Shown here: positions 10,412-20,598 of the stretch, piece after piece
How positions within the stretch are numbered: position 1 is the first letter of the stretch
Layout: every line of letters starts with the position of its first letter
NCBI RefSeq assembly: GCF_000350225.1
Contig: NW_005179130.1
Location: 62,001-126,000, forward strand
Direction: 5' to 3'
Origin: Chondrus crispus
Lineage: Eukaryota; Rhodophyta; Florideophyceae; Gigartinales; Gigartinaceae
DNA length: 64,000 nt
Notes under the pieces: model-generated
Database searches by the model: none
Told to the model about the DNA's origin: nothing
The model's input: the letters and a program-made list of their open reading frames with translations, nothing else
Translations under genes and position numbers: made by a program

Positions 10412-13400
10412 CTTACAACGCCGAGACTTGCGCGAGTCTGACGCAGGAGATATGGGACGTCGTGGCTTCCGTATGCCCGACGCCCGAGAAGAAATCCCCC
10501 GGAACCCCCGTGAGCCCAGAGCCACAGAAGGAACGCAAAACGCGCAGGAACGCGACTTGTCGCGTGGACGTCGATAAACGACAGACGTCCCGCGACCAAG
10601 AAAGAAGGACGCGTAAACTCGGAAGGAGCCGGCGCCGACGCCCCAAGCGAAACGACCTCGCTAATCGGTCCGCGCCGAAGGTTGTCAACGGCGTCATCTG
10701 CTTGATGACGTCGAAGATATATAATGTCCTCGGCTCGATAGCCACGGAGGACAACGCGTTAAAGCCCCACACTATCGCGGTTGATACGTGTTCGGGGTAC
10801 AATCTGGTGAGGAAGGCTGACCTTACTCTCGACTGGACGCGTTACGTGATACGCCACGAGCCTCTGTCACGGGTGGCAGGCGCGAATAGCAACCCGCTCA
10901 AGCTTAGCGCGGTGGTCCGGCTGGCCGTCCGGTTGCGGAACACGACGTTCCCGGTTCCGTTTGTCGTCGCGGACCAGCTCGAGGTTCCCGTCCTCCTTGG
11001 GACCGCGTTCATTGACGCACACGTGCGTCGAATCGATGTCGACGCGCAGAAGCTCGACCTCCGTCAAGGTGGCTCCATTGCCATTGTCGACAGGAGGGGG
11101 GAGCCGTCTCCCCCGACCAGACGACAAGGCCGTCAGACGAGTCGAGCTGACGTACGAGAAGAACCCCCGGAGGCGATCCGTATTGCCCGCTGGGTTACCA
11201 TCCCCGCGATGTCACAAGCTCGCGTACACGTAACGACCGCAGGGAAGGGGCTCGTCTTCTTGGAACCCAAGCCGTCGCTTCAGCATCGCTACGGGGTGAG
11301 GTTTACCAACGGTGTGGCCGAGGTCCTACCGCACCAGACCTTCGAGGCCGTCGTCGCGAATTTTTCGCGTCGCACGAGGCGGCTAACAAAGCACACCGTC
11401 GTTGGCTACGCGAAACAAAACCCCCTCGCGATCCTAACGCCCGAGCGCCGGGTCGCGGAGGAGATCGCGAACGCGTTGCACCTTACCCACGTGGACAGCC
11501 AAGTCGGTGAGGTAGGAACTGGCCGACCAAGCTCCGCCGAGGAGGTGATTGCGAATGCGGAGGTACGATCCGCGGAGTGCCCCCCTCCGACGGAGGGCAC
11601 TGTACGCATACCAGATAAGGATCCCAAAAATCCCGCAACGGATTGGGAAAAGGTAATGGATTTGTCATACATCACCGATGACAAGTTACGCAGACAAGTC
11701 CTCGAGATGCTACGCAAGCACTCAGGCTTGTGGGACGGTACGCTCGGAACGATCCGAGCGACGGAACACCGTATCCCCCTCGAGCCAGGCACGGAGCCCA
11801 TCCGCTCGATGCCCTATCGGAAAGGGCCCGCGATGCGCGAAATGGTCGCGAAAGAGGTCCACAAGATGCTGAATGCGGGAGTCATCGAACCCGCCAGCAC
11901 CGAGTGGGCCTCCCCGGTAGTCCTAGTTCCAAAAAAGGACGGAACCCTTCGGTTCTGTGTGGACTACCGGCGCGTGAACGCGAAGACGCTAGCGGATTCG
12001 TATCCGCTGCCGCGTATGGACGATTGTATAGATTCGCTGGGCGACGCGGCAGTCTTCACGACATTAGACTGCAACTCCGGCTACTGGCAGATACCAGTCG
12101 CGCCGGAAGACCGCGACAAGACGACGTTCACCACGCACATTGGGACTTTCCGCCATCTACGGATGCCGTTTGGGCTGAAAGGGGCACCGGCCACCTTTCA
12201 GCGCGCGCTCGACATCATCCTCTCAGGCGACCGTTGGCAGATCTGCCTCGTCTATTTGGATGATGTCATCGTCTTTTCGCGTACGCACGAGGAGCACGCG
12301 AAACACCTCGACACTGTCTTGAGCCTATTGGGGAGCGCCGGCATCTCCTTTAAGCTCAAGAAGTGTAGCTTCTTTCAGCCCAAGGTCCATTACCTGGGGC
12401 ACGTTATATCCCCAGGTAAGTTCAGCGTCGCGGAGACCGCAGCCAACGCTTTCGGGACGTTCACGTTCCCGAGGACGCTGAAGCAGGTGTGCTCGTTTCT
12501 CGGGGCGTGCAACGTCTACCGCCTCTTCGTCAAGGGATTCGCGAAAATTGCGCGTCCGCTGACGGATATGACGCGTAAAGATTCTGACCCCGACTTCGAC
12601 AATCCCACCGCGTTGCAACTACATGCGTTCGAAGAGCTCAAGTCGCGGATCATCGCCCCACCTATACTCGCGCTTTCGCGGTATGGACGACCGTACATGA
12701 TAGATACGGACGCGAGCGCGTATCAGCTTGGCTGCACGCTGTTGCAGGAGCACGACGGGTCCAACGACTGGCGCCCCGTCGGCTACTGGTCCTAATCGCT
12801 GAACGACAAAGAGAGGAACTACAGCGCGACGGAACGGGAGTGTTTCACCGTAGTGTGGGCCGTCCGCACGCTACGGCCGTACGTAGAAGGCACCAAGTTC
12901 ACCGTCCGTACGAATTACGACGAGTTGAGGTGGCTCATGTCTCTCACCGAAAGTTCCGGAAGACTCACACGTTGGCGGCTACGTCTGGATGAATACGACT
13001 TCACCATTCAGTACCGCCCCGGACGCGTGCATCAGGTTCCGGACGCGTTATCGCGTCTCATCTCGCCGAGGGTCGCCGACGACCCTCGCCCAGTCGTCGA
13101 GGTGGATGACGACATTCCCACCTTCGACGCGGGCACTACAGTACGCGACGTTTCGGACGAGCTCGTGGACCACGTCTGCACCGCGAAGTGTGACCACAAG
13201 AACGTCCAGGTGCTCGTCACCACGCGGAAGCAAACCGAGACGGAAAGAAGAACGCGTGCTCGAACACGCGACGAGCCGAGGGGCGACGACGAAGCCCCGG
13301 CTCTAGAAGGACCCCACACGCTGTGGGACGAGACCGAAGAATTTGACGCGACCCAAATCGAACACGTAGAAGACACCGAAGCCGACGCGTCCGACTCCCA

Positions 13401-14925
13401 GGTCGCCCCACCGCAGGACGACCTGCCGACCCCTCTTACGATAAAGGAGATAGCCGAGGAGCAACGCGTTGACGACTTCTGCCAAAAGGTATTGGCAAGA
13501 CAGTCTGAGTCCAAGGACTCCGCGTTCTTCAAGGACCACCAAGGGGTGCTGAAGCGCAGATACCCCTTCGACCCTGACATCGTACAGGTGGTAGTGCCTC
13601 GGACCTTACGCGCTCGCTTGATGCGGCTCTGCCACAACCCGGCCATCGCGGGACACCCGGGGCAGAACCGCATGTACCACGCTCTCCGTCGCGAATATTA
13701 TTGGCCACACTTGGCCGCGGACGTCGCGTCTACCGTGCGAGGGTGCCGGACTTGCGCAATGAATCGCGTTAAGCTACGGAAACATCTCAACCGATTGAGA
13801 TTGTTCCCCGCAACGCGTCCGCTGGAGAGTCTCGCGATAGACATCCTGGGACCACTCCCGAAGACCAAAGCAGGGAAACGATTCCTCCTGGTCATAACGG
13901 ACGGCTTCACGAAGCTCACACAAGTCGTCCCGCTTCGAACCATTACCGCGTATACGGTCGCGATCGCGTTCTGCGATGCGTGGGTCTTCAAGTATGGCGT
14001 GCCGTGTTCGCTATTATCGGACAACGGTCCGCAATTTAACGCGAAGTTCTTCCAGAGTGTGTGCCGCGTCCTGGGGATAACGAACATGTACACCTCCGCG
14101 TACCATCCCCAGACGAACGGGAAGGTTGAACGTTACAACCGCACGATCGCGTCGATGCTTCGTAACTACGTGAACGAACATCAGGATGACTGGGACGTGT
14201 ACGTGGGACCGTTGACTTACGCGTACAAATCCCACGTACACCGAACCACGCGTACGACACCTTTCGAGCTCGTGCTTAGCAGACCCCCGCCGGAGTTCTC
14301 TCTCCGCAGAGCCGACGGGGACGCTCCCCCTCCGAATAGGGGGATGCAGCGGGCAGAGTTCCCCAAGACCCTCGACGCGACAATACAGAAGGCCTACGGA
14401 GGTCTGCGTCGTACGCAGGACCGTTACAAACGCGACTTCGATAAACGCGTTCGAAGGATCAACGCGCGCCTCAAGCCCGGCGACTACGCGTATCTCAACC
14501 CCACTGACGGGGCAAAGACGTCGAACAAGCTCGCGTCACCAGCCGTTGGACCATACCGCATCTTGGCCAACGACCGACGCACGATCACGATCGATCGTGA
14601 TGCGGTGACGGAGCCCGTCTCCGCAGACCGCTGCGTGTACGCGCCGCCCCCTGCAAACGCGCCACGCGCAAGTACTACCACCCTGGGTGACCTTCCTGAC
14701 AAGGTCACCGAGGGCACACAGTACGCCGTCGAACGGCTACTGAAACATTGCGTGATGGAGGATAGAACTATTGAGTTCCTCATCAAGTGGGCCGATTACG
14801 ACACGCCCACCTGGACCGCGAGAACCCACGTGCCAGAGGAGCTAGTGTCGCGCTACGCTCAGCGACTCCAGACACGTACAGGGAGAGACCTCTCCTCGGA
14901 AGTGAACGCGGACGTTCACTCTTAA
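10412..14925 (+). pseudogene. Chromo-II copy A pol polyprotein, one nonsense codon
   Basis: Domain order is protease (near 10783; reads DTCSG where DTG is expected), linker, RT (LRFCVDYRRVNAK; catalytic YLDD at 12253-12264), RNase H (MIDTDASAYQLG), integrase zinc region (HPGQNRMYHALRREYYW then CRTC), integrase core (Asp in AIDILGPL, Asp in LLSDNGPQF, Glu in NGKVERYNRT), a GPY-type module (AVGPYRI) and a chromodomain (YAVERLLKH to EFLIKWADYDTPTW). A TAA at 12793-12795 breaks the frame inside RNase H, where copy B has Tyr (GYWSYSLSD); the frame then continues unbroken to the TAA at 14923. The start is not known because the 5' end is lost; the ATG at 10180 belongs to the inverted fragment. The element could only be inactive or complemented in trans. 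Confidence 0.92.
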
Positions 14926-14934
14926 GGAGGGGGC
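14901..14934 (+). promoter_or_regulatory. Hairpin plus polypurine module at end of pol, Chromo-II copy A
   Basis: AGTGAACG-CGGA-CGTTCACT forms an 8-bp stem with a 4-nt loop (14901-14920) and overlaps the last codons of pol. It is followed by AAGGAGGGGG (14924-14933). Bases 14902-14922 are repeated exactly at 19971-19991 beside the 3' LTR. A similar pair occurs in copy B. It may be an internal (central) polypurine tract or the scar of the event that added the antisense gene. Confidence 0.6.
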
Positions 14935-17308
14935 CCTCAACCGCTCGCCACGGCTAAATTAACCCTTCGTGGTTAGAATCGTCCTTCGAGCAGGAAATTA
15001 ATTCTAACGTACGGAAGGACACGTGTCCTTCGGATGGTACCGGCAGCCAAGGGGTCACGAGAGCCAAGACGGCTGGACAGTCGAGGCAGAAGAACGCGAC
15101 CGATATCCGCCAAAAGGGAATGCGCACGAGCCCGTACAGTACGAGCAGCAGGGACGAATCAGTGTCGGAACGACGAGGGGAGTGAGAAAGGACCGGGGCT
15201 CAAGCTCGACGAGAGAGGAGCCTTAATCTAACGCATAAGGACAGCGCCCCGCTCGTACCGAGGAGAGGACAATACGGGCCCGAACTCGCACCACGAAGTG
15301 CAGTGGAAGTAACGAGGAGACACCAAGACGTAACGACCGCCAAGTCCAGCGGACGCGGCCGACGTCATCGCCAAGACGGGTGTACAGTCCAAGCTCAATA
15401 TGCGGCACCCAAGCACCAGGCAGCACGAACTGCTTGGGACGAAACGCTTCGCGTAGTTTCCAACGAGTAGCAGGAGAGCGACGCCGCCCGCCTAGTCGGG
15501 AATGACCCGATCCTTCGCGACTAGTGTCGCGCTTTCGAAGACTCTCCAGCTCGCGACGGCACACGCCCCACAACGCGCAGACGAGAAGAGGTGGGTGTAG
15601 GAAAGCGAACGCCACCCCGACCCCGCAGTAGTATGCCAGAAGGGCGCTGTTGCGCGCCGCCCACCTCACTGTCAATCCGCAACCACATACGAAAAACGAG
15701 TTCGGGGAACGCTCCAAAAATATGTCGGGAATACGGACTGAATGACACTGTATGCCAAGTCACCGTCGCTACTGGCTCGGGGGCGAACCGCCGCCGCCCC
15801 ACAAATAATCAAAAAGGGGGGGGGACCTACAGTCAGGCTATGTGCACGTGAGCACGTGCGCATACGACCGACAGGACGGGTGGGAGGAGCGACACGCAAT
15901 CGGACAGCGGAAAGCAGCGTGTGGGACGCGTAGCCTTTCGGGGGGGTACGAACCGCATTGCACGAGAGGGGGGGTAAGAGCGTCGGCACAGTCCTCCCTC
16001 CGCCCCATCGAGAGGGCCGACCCCGTGCACGCCGCACGGAGCGAACCACGACGAAGACCCGGGCATCGCCTCGCCCGCTCATACGCGCCGAGAACGTACT
16101 CGCGAAGATAACGTCGTCGCAATCATGGCGTCGTCGCCACGCTACAGCGTGCGGACGCACAAGCCACAGAGCGCCTCCGTAGAAAGACCGCCGCGCCCTT
16201 TTTTCCGCTACCCTGAGCGTGTGCGGCGATGCGGAGGCGCTCGTGTGCGCCGTCACGAAACCATGCGGCAGCCCCGCCCCCGCCGCCTCGACAGGCGCGC
16301 CTCTGCCCCATCGCACTGGCGCACCCGGGGCATTCCACACGAGGCCAACTACAAAGAAGATTCCGCGTCTCGCCGCGACCGCTCGTACGAGCCAAAAGCT
16401 ATACTCGCGAAGACACCGTCGTCGCAAGCATCGCTTCGTTGCCACGCACCAGCGCGCGAACGCGCATACCACCAAGCGCCTCCGCACGTAAGCCGCCTCA
16501 CGCTGCTCTTCCTCGTCACCGTGTGCGCGCCGTCACACAAGCTGCGGCAGCTCCGTCCCCCCCCACCGCGACAGGCGCGACCCCGCAACGCGTAACGGAC
16601 GCGCGCACCGCCTTAGTGGCAGCAACGTGCCTCTCCGATAGGAGAGGGACGGGGTCCGCCTAAAACGGACGGTGTGGGTCGTCCGCGGGGGACGACCAAA
16701 CGCGGATTCCAAGCCCGAAGCGCAGGAGGGGGGGGACCCATGAAGGGGGCGGAGGCTCGACGAACGCCGCTAGCCGCGGACCGACGCAAGGCACACGCCT
16801 CAACGTCACCGGGTCGCTCGCGCGCGAGTGTTCTCAGGCCCGGACCTCCCGCGACCATCACCGGATGAGGTGGGGACAACCCGTCGCCGTGACCCGGGAA
16901 CATGCGTAACGTGACGCGGGACCTCGGATGACGACCCCGTACACCTCCCCCGCCCTGCTCGATGGGGTGTAGCGAAGAACGCGTATCGGGGGACCACACG
17001 CAAGGCACCCCCGCGGTGCACGGGGACTCGATAAGGCCGCGGCCTTGTTATGCGTAACGAGAAAAATGAGAGTCACCACGGGCGCGGCGAAGCGAACCAC
17101 GCCCGCGCCCCGGTCAGACGACACAGCCGCGCAGCCCACCACAATTAGGGGACGACCCCTGAGGGGACGGGCTCAGCCACGCGAAGGGATCAGACCGCGC
17201 GAACTCCCGCTCGCACTACGAAGAAGGGAGGCGACTCCGTCTCGACGTTTTATTGTACGCACCGCCACGCTCGCGCACTCGCCGGCATAAGAGGTGGAAA
17301 CCGCGACG
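14935..17308. other. Chromo-II copy A spacer, GC-rich
   Basis: There is no gene I accept here. The stretch is very GC-rich with long overlapping ORFs on both strands, as chance would give. It includes an imperfect tandem repeat (16060-16600). The corresponding region of copy B is split by the Chromo-I insertion (42927-43773 and 58983-60128) and is poorly conserved with this one. Confidence 0.5.
16060..16600. repeat. Imperfect tandem repeat, period about 305 bp
   Basis: Two diverged units. TACTCGCGAAGATAACGTCG at 16097 is matched by TACTCGCGAAGACACCGTCG at 16402, and the order of the following blocks is kept: GTCGCAA-CAT, a GCCTCCG block, GTGTGCGCCGTCAC, GCGGCAGC-CCG, CGACAGGCGCG. The second unit ends near 16590. 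The repeat accounts for repeated peptides in the overlapping minus-strand ORF at 15672-16487. Confidence 0.6.
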
Positions 17309-19697
17309 CTAGCGACTAGCGTCATTAGTCGGCACGGTAGACCCCGGACCATAGTGGTCTGAAGGACAGTACCCTGGGTATCGCGAGACCTCGGTGGTCA
17401 TCGATGCTAGACTGGGCAGCGCGAGGCGCGCCGAGGGACTGCCTGTACGAGAAGCGGAGCTTCCGGGCGCCAAGCCGCCGGTCGGGGGCGAGTCGGTCCC
17501 AAAATTCGCGTAAGGATCGCGGACCGCCGGAGGGGCTAGAACGGGCTCCGAAGCGCGGACCTGAGGCGCCACCGCAGATCGGGCGGAACGTAAACTGTCC
17601 CGCTCGCGTCTATAGCGATCGCGGTCGTACAGTGCGCGTTCATACTCTCCCGTCTGGCGCTCGGACGCCTCGCGTGAGGACGTGAGCTCGCGATTTAAGC
17701 GCCGCAGTTCCAAGGTGTGCGCTCCCAAGTCGTCCTGGAGCCGTCGCGCCTCGTCACCTCGGGCCAGGAACCAACTACCCAGGGTCACGACCAACGAGCC
17801 CTCGGTCCAAGTACGACGGGCAGCCGATCCTAGGGCACGCGTCAGCTCGGGAATGGCCGTTAGCTCGCATTGAGATAGCAAGAGATCGCGCACGGGACCC
17901 CCGATCGTCGGGTCCTCCAGTGGAGGGACCGGCAAGATAGGCTCGGAGCGGACCGCTCCCCCTTCGAAGTCGCGAGGGACGGCGACTGGGGCCGCCCGGA
18001 AAGGGTTCGCACCCAAATCAATGGGAGCCGCGCCCACCGCGTCTAGGTCTCGATATCGTTTACGCCGACCACGCCGGCTCTCTGAGCCAACTCCCCCTCG
18101 CTTACCAGTGCCGCCGACGACAGGCGAATTCGGGGAAGGCCGCGGCACGAAAACGTCGGCACCCGAGTTGTACGCAAGGAAGGAACTCCGGACCCCGGTG
18201 GTGTAATCCGTCCAGTATCGGCAGTGCTGCACGCTGACGTCCCCGGCGCGGATCATTAGCCCGACGGCTTGCTTGAATGTCCACGGGACATGCGACGAGC
18301 CTCGCTCGGAGGGATGCACCGACGCGTCGGGAAGGCTTGCCACGAGTCGGTCGAGATGGGCGACGGTTTGAAGCGGTTGGAGGAACACTCGCGCGTTAAC
18401 GTGTACCTCCGCCATGAAGGCGCAACACACGGACCGAGCCCACTCACGCTGACAATTTTTACGCGAGTCGCGAGTGGGCTGGGTGTTGAGAGTCCGCACA
18501 CGAGAAGCCAAAATGCTTCAAGACGAGTGGCAGGAGGGGATGAACCCCTAACGAGGGGAAGCTCTCCCTGACGTCCAGGGGGAGAACCGGGAAGTCCCCC
18601 GACGACAAGCCCGACGCGAAGGCCGCGGAAGGAATAATACGGCCGTCCACCTCGTCCGGATGCCGATAGGCATACCAGTCGTGGTGCGCGAATCCCACGG
18701 AGTGGAGACGCATCAGGGAACAAGAGGACTTTTGCAATGCCACGCGCGGCTTCGAGTGAACGTAGGGACCGGGGAAGACGTACAGCCCCGTCACCTCGCG
18801 CAGGACGAAGCGACGTGAGCCGTCCTGTCCGGGACCAAATCGGAACCATCCCATTCGGTCCACGTATTCCACTTCCGCGGTACTGTAGGCGAAGGTGCCG
18901 TCGCCGGGCAGCTCATCCGGGAGCTGGTAGCCCGACCCGCCGCCCTCGGTCATCAGACGGTGTAGGACCGAGGACGCCTCCTCCAGCCCACCACCGTTGT
19001 ACACCTTGAGCACGCGCGCAAGGTCGGGACGAAGCCAGGCACGAGCAGCCAACTCCTCGACGCTAACCCCTGAGCGAGCACGGAGCCGCCAGGGGTACCG
19101 TAGTTCGCGAGTACCGAGAAGAGGGGCCTCTGACGCCGGAGACCAGAGCCACTGTGTAGCGGAGGACCGCTCCTCCACGCCCGCTTCAACAGCGTGGCGA
19201 GCCGCTCCTCCCTGCAACGACGGCCATCGGCAACTGCCGTCCGTGCCAAGCGAGCCTACAGTAGGCTGATAAGGCGGGGACGCGCCACCCGCGTCACGCA
19301 CCACCGCCAACGGAAGAAGAGCGGCGGCTTCACTCGCCCCGGTCGCCGGGGCGGCGCGGCGGGCATCGACACCAGCGGCCGCCGGGCGGAACGCCACGGC
19401 CGGCCTCATGGGGGCCCGCGGCGGAGGGACCAACTCGACGGAAACCGTAGATGAGCGACGCTTTTGGAACGGAGAAGCGGGAGCTGAGGCGGCGCCGGTG
19501 GTCGCGCCGCACGCCATACGCATGCCGGGTAGCGCGATCGACGAACCCGGACTGTCCGCAGCTGGGGTCTCGACGACATGAGCCCTCTGCTCAGCCGGTT
19601 CAACGGCGGGGTCGACAAGCGAGGTCGGCGACGGACCCTCCGGCGGGTAGGCGTTCATGACGAGGTACTCCGCGGCACGATGCAGCGACGTAAGCAC
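17309..19697 (-). pseudogene. Chromo-II antisense ORF, copy A (about 780 aa, frameshifted)
   Basis: Two overlapping minus-strand frames, 19697-18459 (412 codons) and 18511-17309 (400 codons), together match the plus-strand series 40684-42926 of copy B end to end, so they are one gene with a frameshift near 18470-18510. The N-terminal 150 residues are Ala/Pro-rich. The central block is conserved (YVDRM, GLYVFPGPYVHSKPRVALQK, SLGVHPLLPLVLKHFGF). The middle has RRKRYRDLDAVG, a possible nuclear targeting signal. Near the C-terminus comes a charged heptad-rich stretch (EARRLQDDLG to RYRRERDSLRSAR) likely to form a coiled coil. I recognise no domain and see no clear similarity to the Chromo-I antisense protein. 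It lies between pol and the 3' LTR on the strand opposite pol. Confidence 0.75.
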
Positions 19698-19970
19698 AGC
19701 AAGGGCACCGCGGGAAGAGACGCGAAGAAGATGGTAAGAAGAACGGCCCGGGGCGGCAGGGAACGAAACGCGACAACGCGAGGACAGGGGGACGCAACGC
19801 CCAAAAATGGGGCGGAGGGACCCAGAGGACCGCCGCGTGCGACTAGCGGGAAGCGAAAGGCACCGAGCACGGAAGGAAAGGGGGTGAAGAGAGCAGACTT
19901 GGACGGCGACGGTAAAACACAGGGGCGAGATGGGACGGGACAGTCAGGGTGCATCCTCCTCAAGCCCAGG

Positions 19971-20005
19971 GTGAACGCGGACGTTCACTCTGGGGGCGGC
20001 GGCCG
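19971..20005 (+). promoter_or_regulatory. Hairpin plus polypurine tract at 3' LTR, Chromo-II copy A
   Basis: GTGAACG-CGGA-CGTTCAC (19971-19988) is followed by TCTGGGGGCGGCGGCCG, which runs straight into the LTR start TGTAG at 20006. The G-rich tract is in the place of the primer for plus-strand DNA synthesis. The first 21 bases are identical to 14902-14922, 5069 bp upstream at the end of pol. The pair encloses the whole antisense-ORF segment. Confidence 0.7.
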
Positions 20006-20598
20006 TGTAGCATAATCGCGGATCAGAATTAAATTTAGAATTAGATCGCGAGCGCGCGATCACACTTGTACTATCAGCGCGTGCGATCACACGTCTATTG
20101 ACAGCGCTACAGTAGATGAACACGGTAGCTCAGCACTGTAACGCGCTACAGTACAGTACGGACTGTACTGTATCCCTGTATGATAGACGCCACGACTTGT
20201 ATATTGAAACTACGGGGAGCCGACGGCGTCGAGGGGACGGGCAAGCATCGGCTTGGTCAGACCCTCACCTTCGGCAAACCGGGAACGCTTACTCTAACTC
20301 GGGCACGTTTTAGAGTAGAAGGACACGGGTAGCGGGCGCGTGCGTGCGCGTGTGAGCTAGGATCCGCCTCCTCCCGTCGGTACTGGAACGTCACCCAGTG
20401 CCGCGCCGGGGCGTCGAGGCGTCGATCCGCTCTACCGCGTACACTAACGCGTTCGCGACCCGAACCGCTCTACCACTGCTACCGGCCCGTGTCCTTCTTC
20501 ACGTGTAGCTTACTGGGACTCTCTGTTCTTCTCGCGTTCTACAGGGTCTCTTACGCGGACTGTGCATACACCCCCGCCGTTGGGGTGTTTATGCTACA
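20006..20598 (+). repeat. Chromo-II 3' LTR, copy A (593 bp)
   Basis: Bounded by TGTAGCATAA and TTATGCTACA, a perfect 10-bp inverted repeat. It corresponds to the reverse complement of 39747-40357, sharing the AGCGCGCGATC-rich start, the GGATCCGCCTCC(T)CCCGTCGGTACTGG block, and the CATACACCCC...GGGGTGTTTATGC end. The centre has CTACAGTAG (20107-20115) and an 11-bp inverted repeat with a 4-nt loop (20147-20172). The 5' LTR is absent, so age cannot be judged. Confidence 0.88.
20147..20172. repeat. Perfect inverted repeat in Chromo-II LTR copy A
   Basis: TACAGTACAGT, loop ACGG, ACTGTACTGTA: 11-bp perfect stem. Copy B has a different but equally perfect 10-bp stem at about the matching place (40289-40312, loop TCGG), built from the same CTGTA/TACAG words. 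It may be a protein-binding palindrome or an RNA hairpin. Confidence 0.6.

Larger units (their letters stand above)
10412..20598 (+). mobile_element. Chromo-II copy A, 5'-truncated Ty3/Gypsy chromovirus
   Basis: It holds the end of gag/start of pol, protease, RT, RNase H, integrase and chromodomain on the plus strand (10412-14925), a GC-rich spacer, an antisense ORF (19697-17309, minus) and a 3' LTR (20006-20598). The 5' LTR and most of gag are missing; the left limit is the head-to-head junction near 10411. It joins a Copia gag sequence directly at 20599, so the element lies inside, or was joined to, that Copia remnant. The minus-strand element at 39747-64000 has the same gene order. Confidence 0.88.

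Noticed and set aside
13032..13673. 213-codon minus-strand ORF opposite Chromo-II pol
   Set aside because: It is a shadow of pol; the pol frame carries recognisable domains and copy B does not keep this ORF intact.
15672..16487. 271-codon minus-strand ORF in the Chromo-II spacer
   Set aside because: It lies in very GC-rich DNA over a 305-bp tandem repeat, overlaps open frames on both strands and has no counterpart in copy B.
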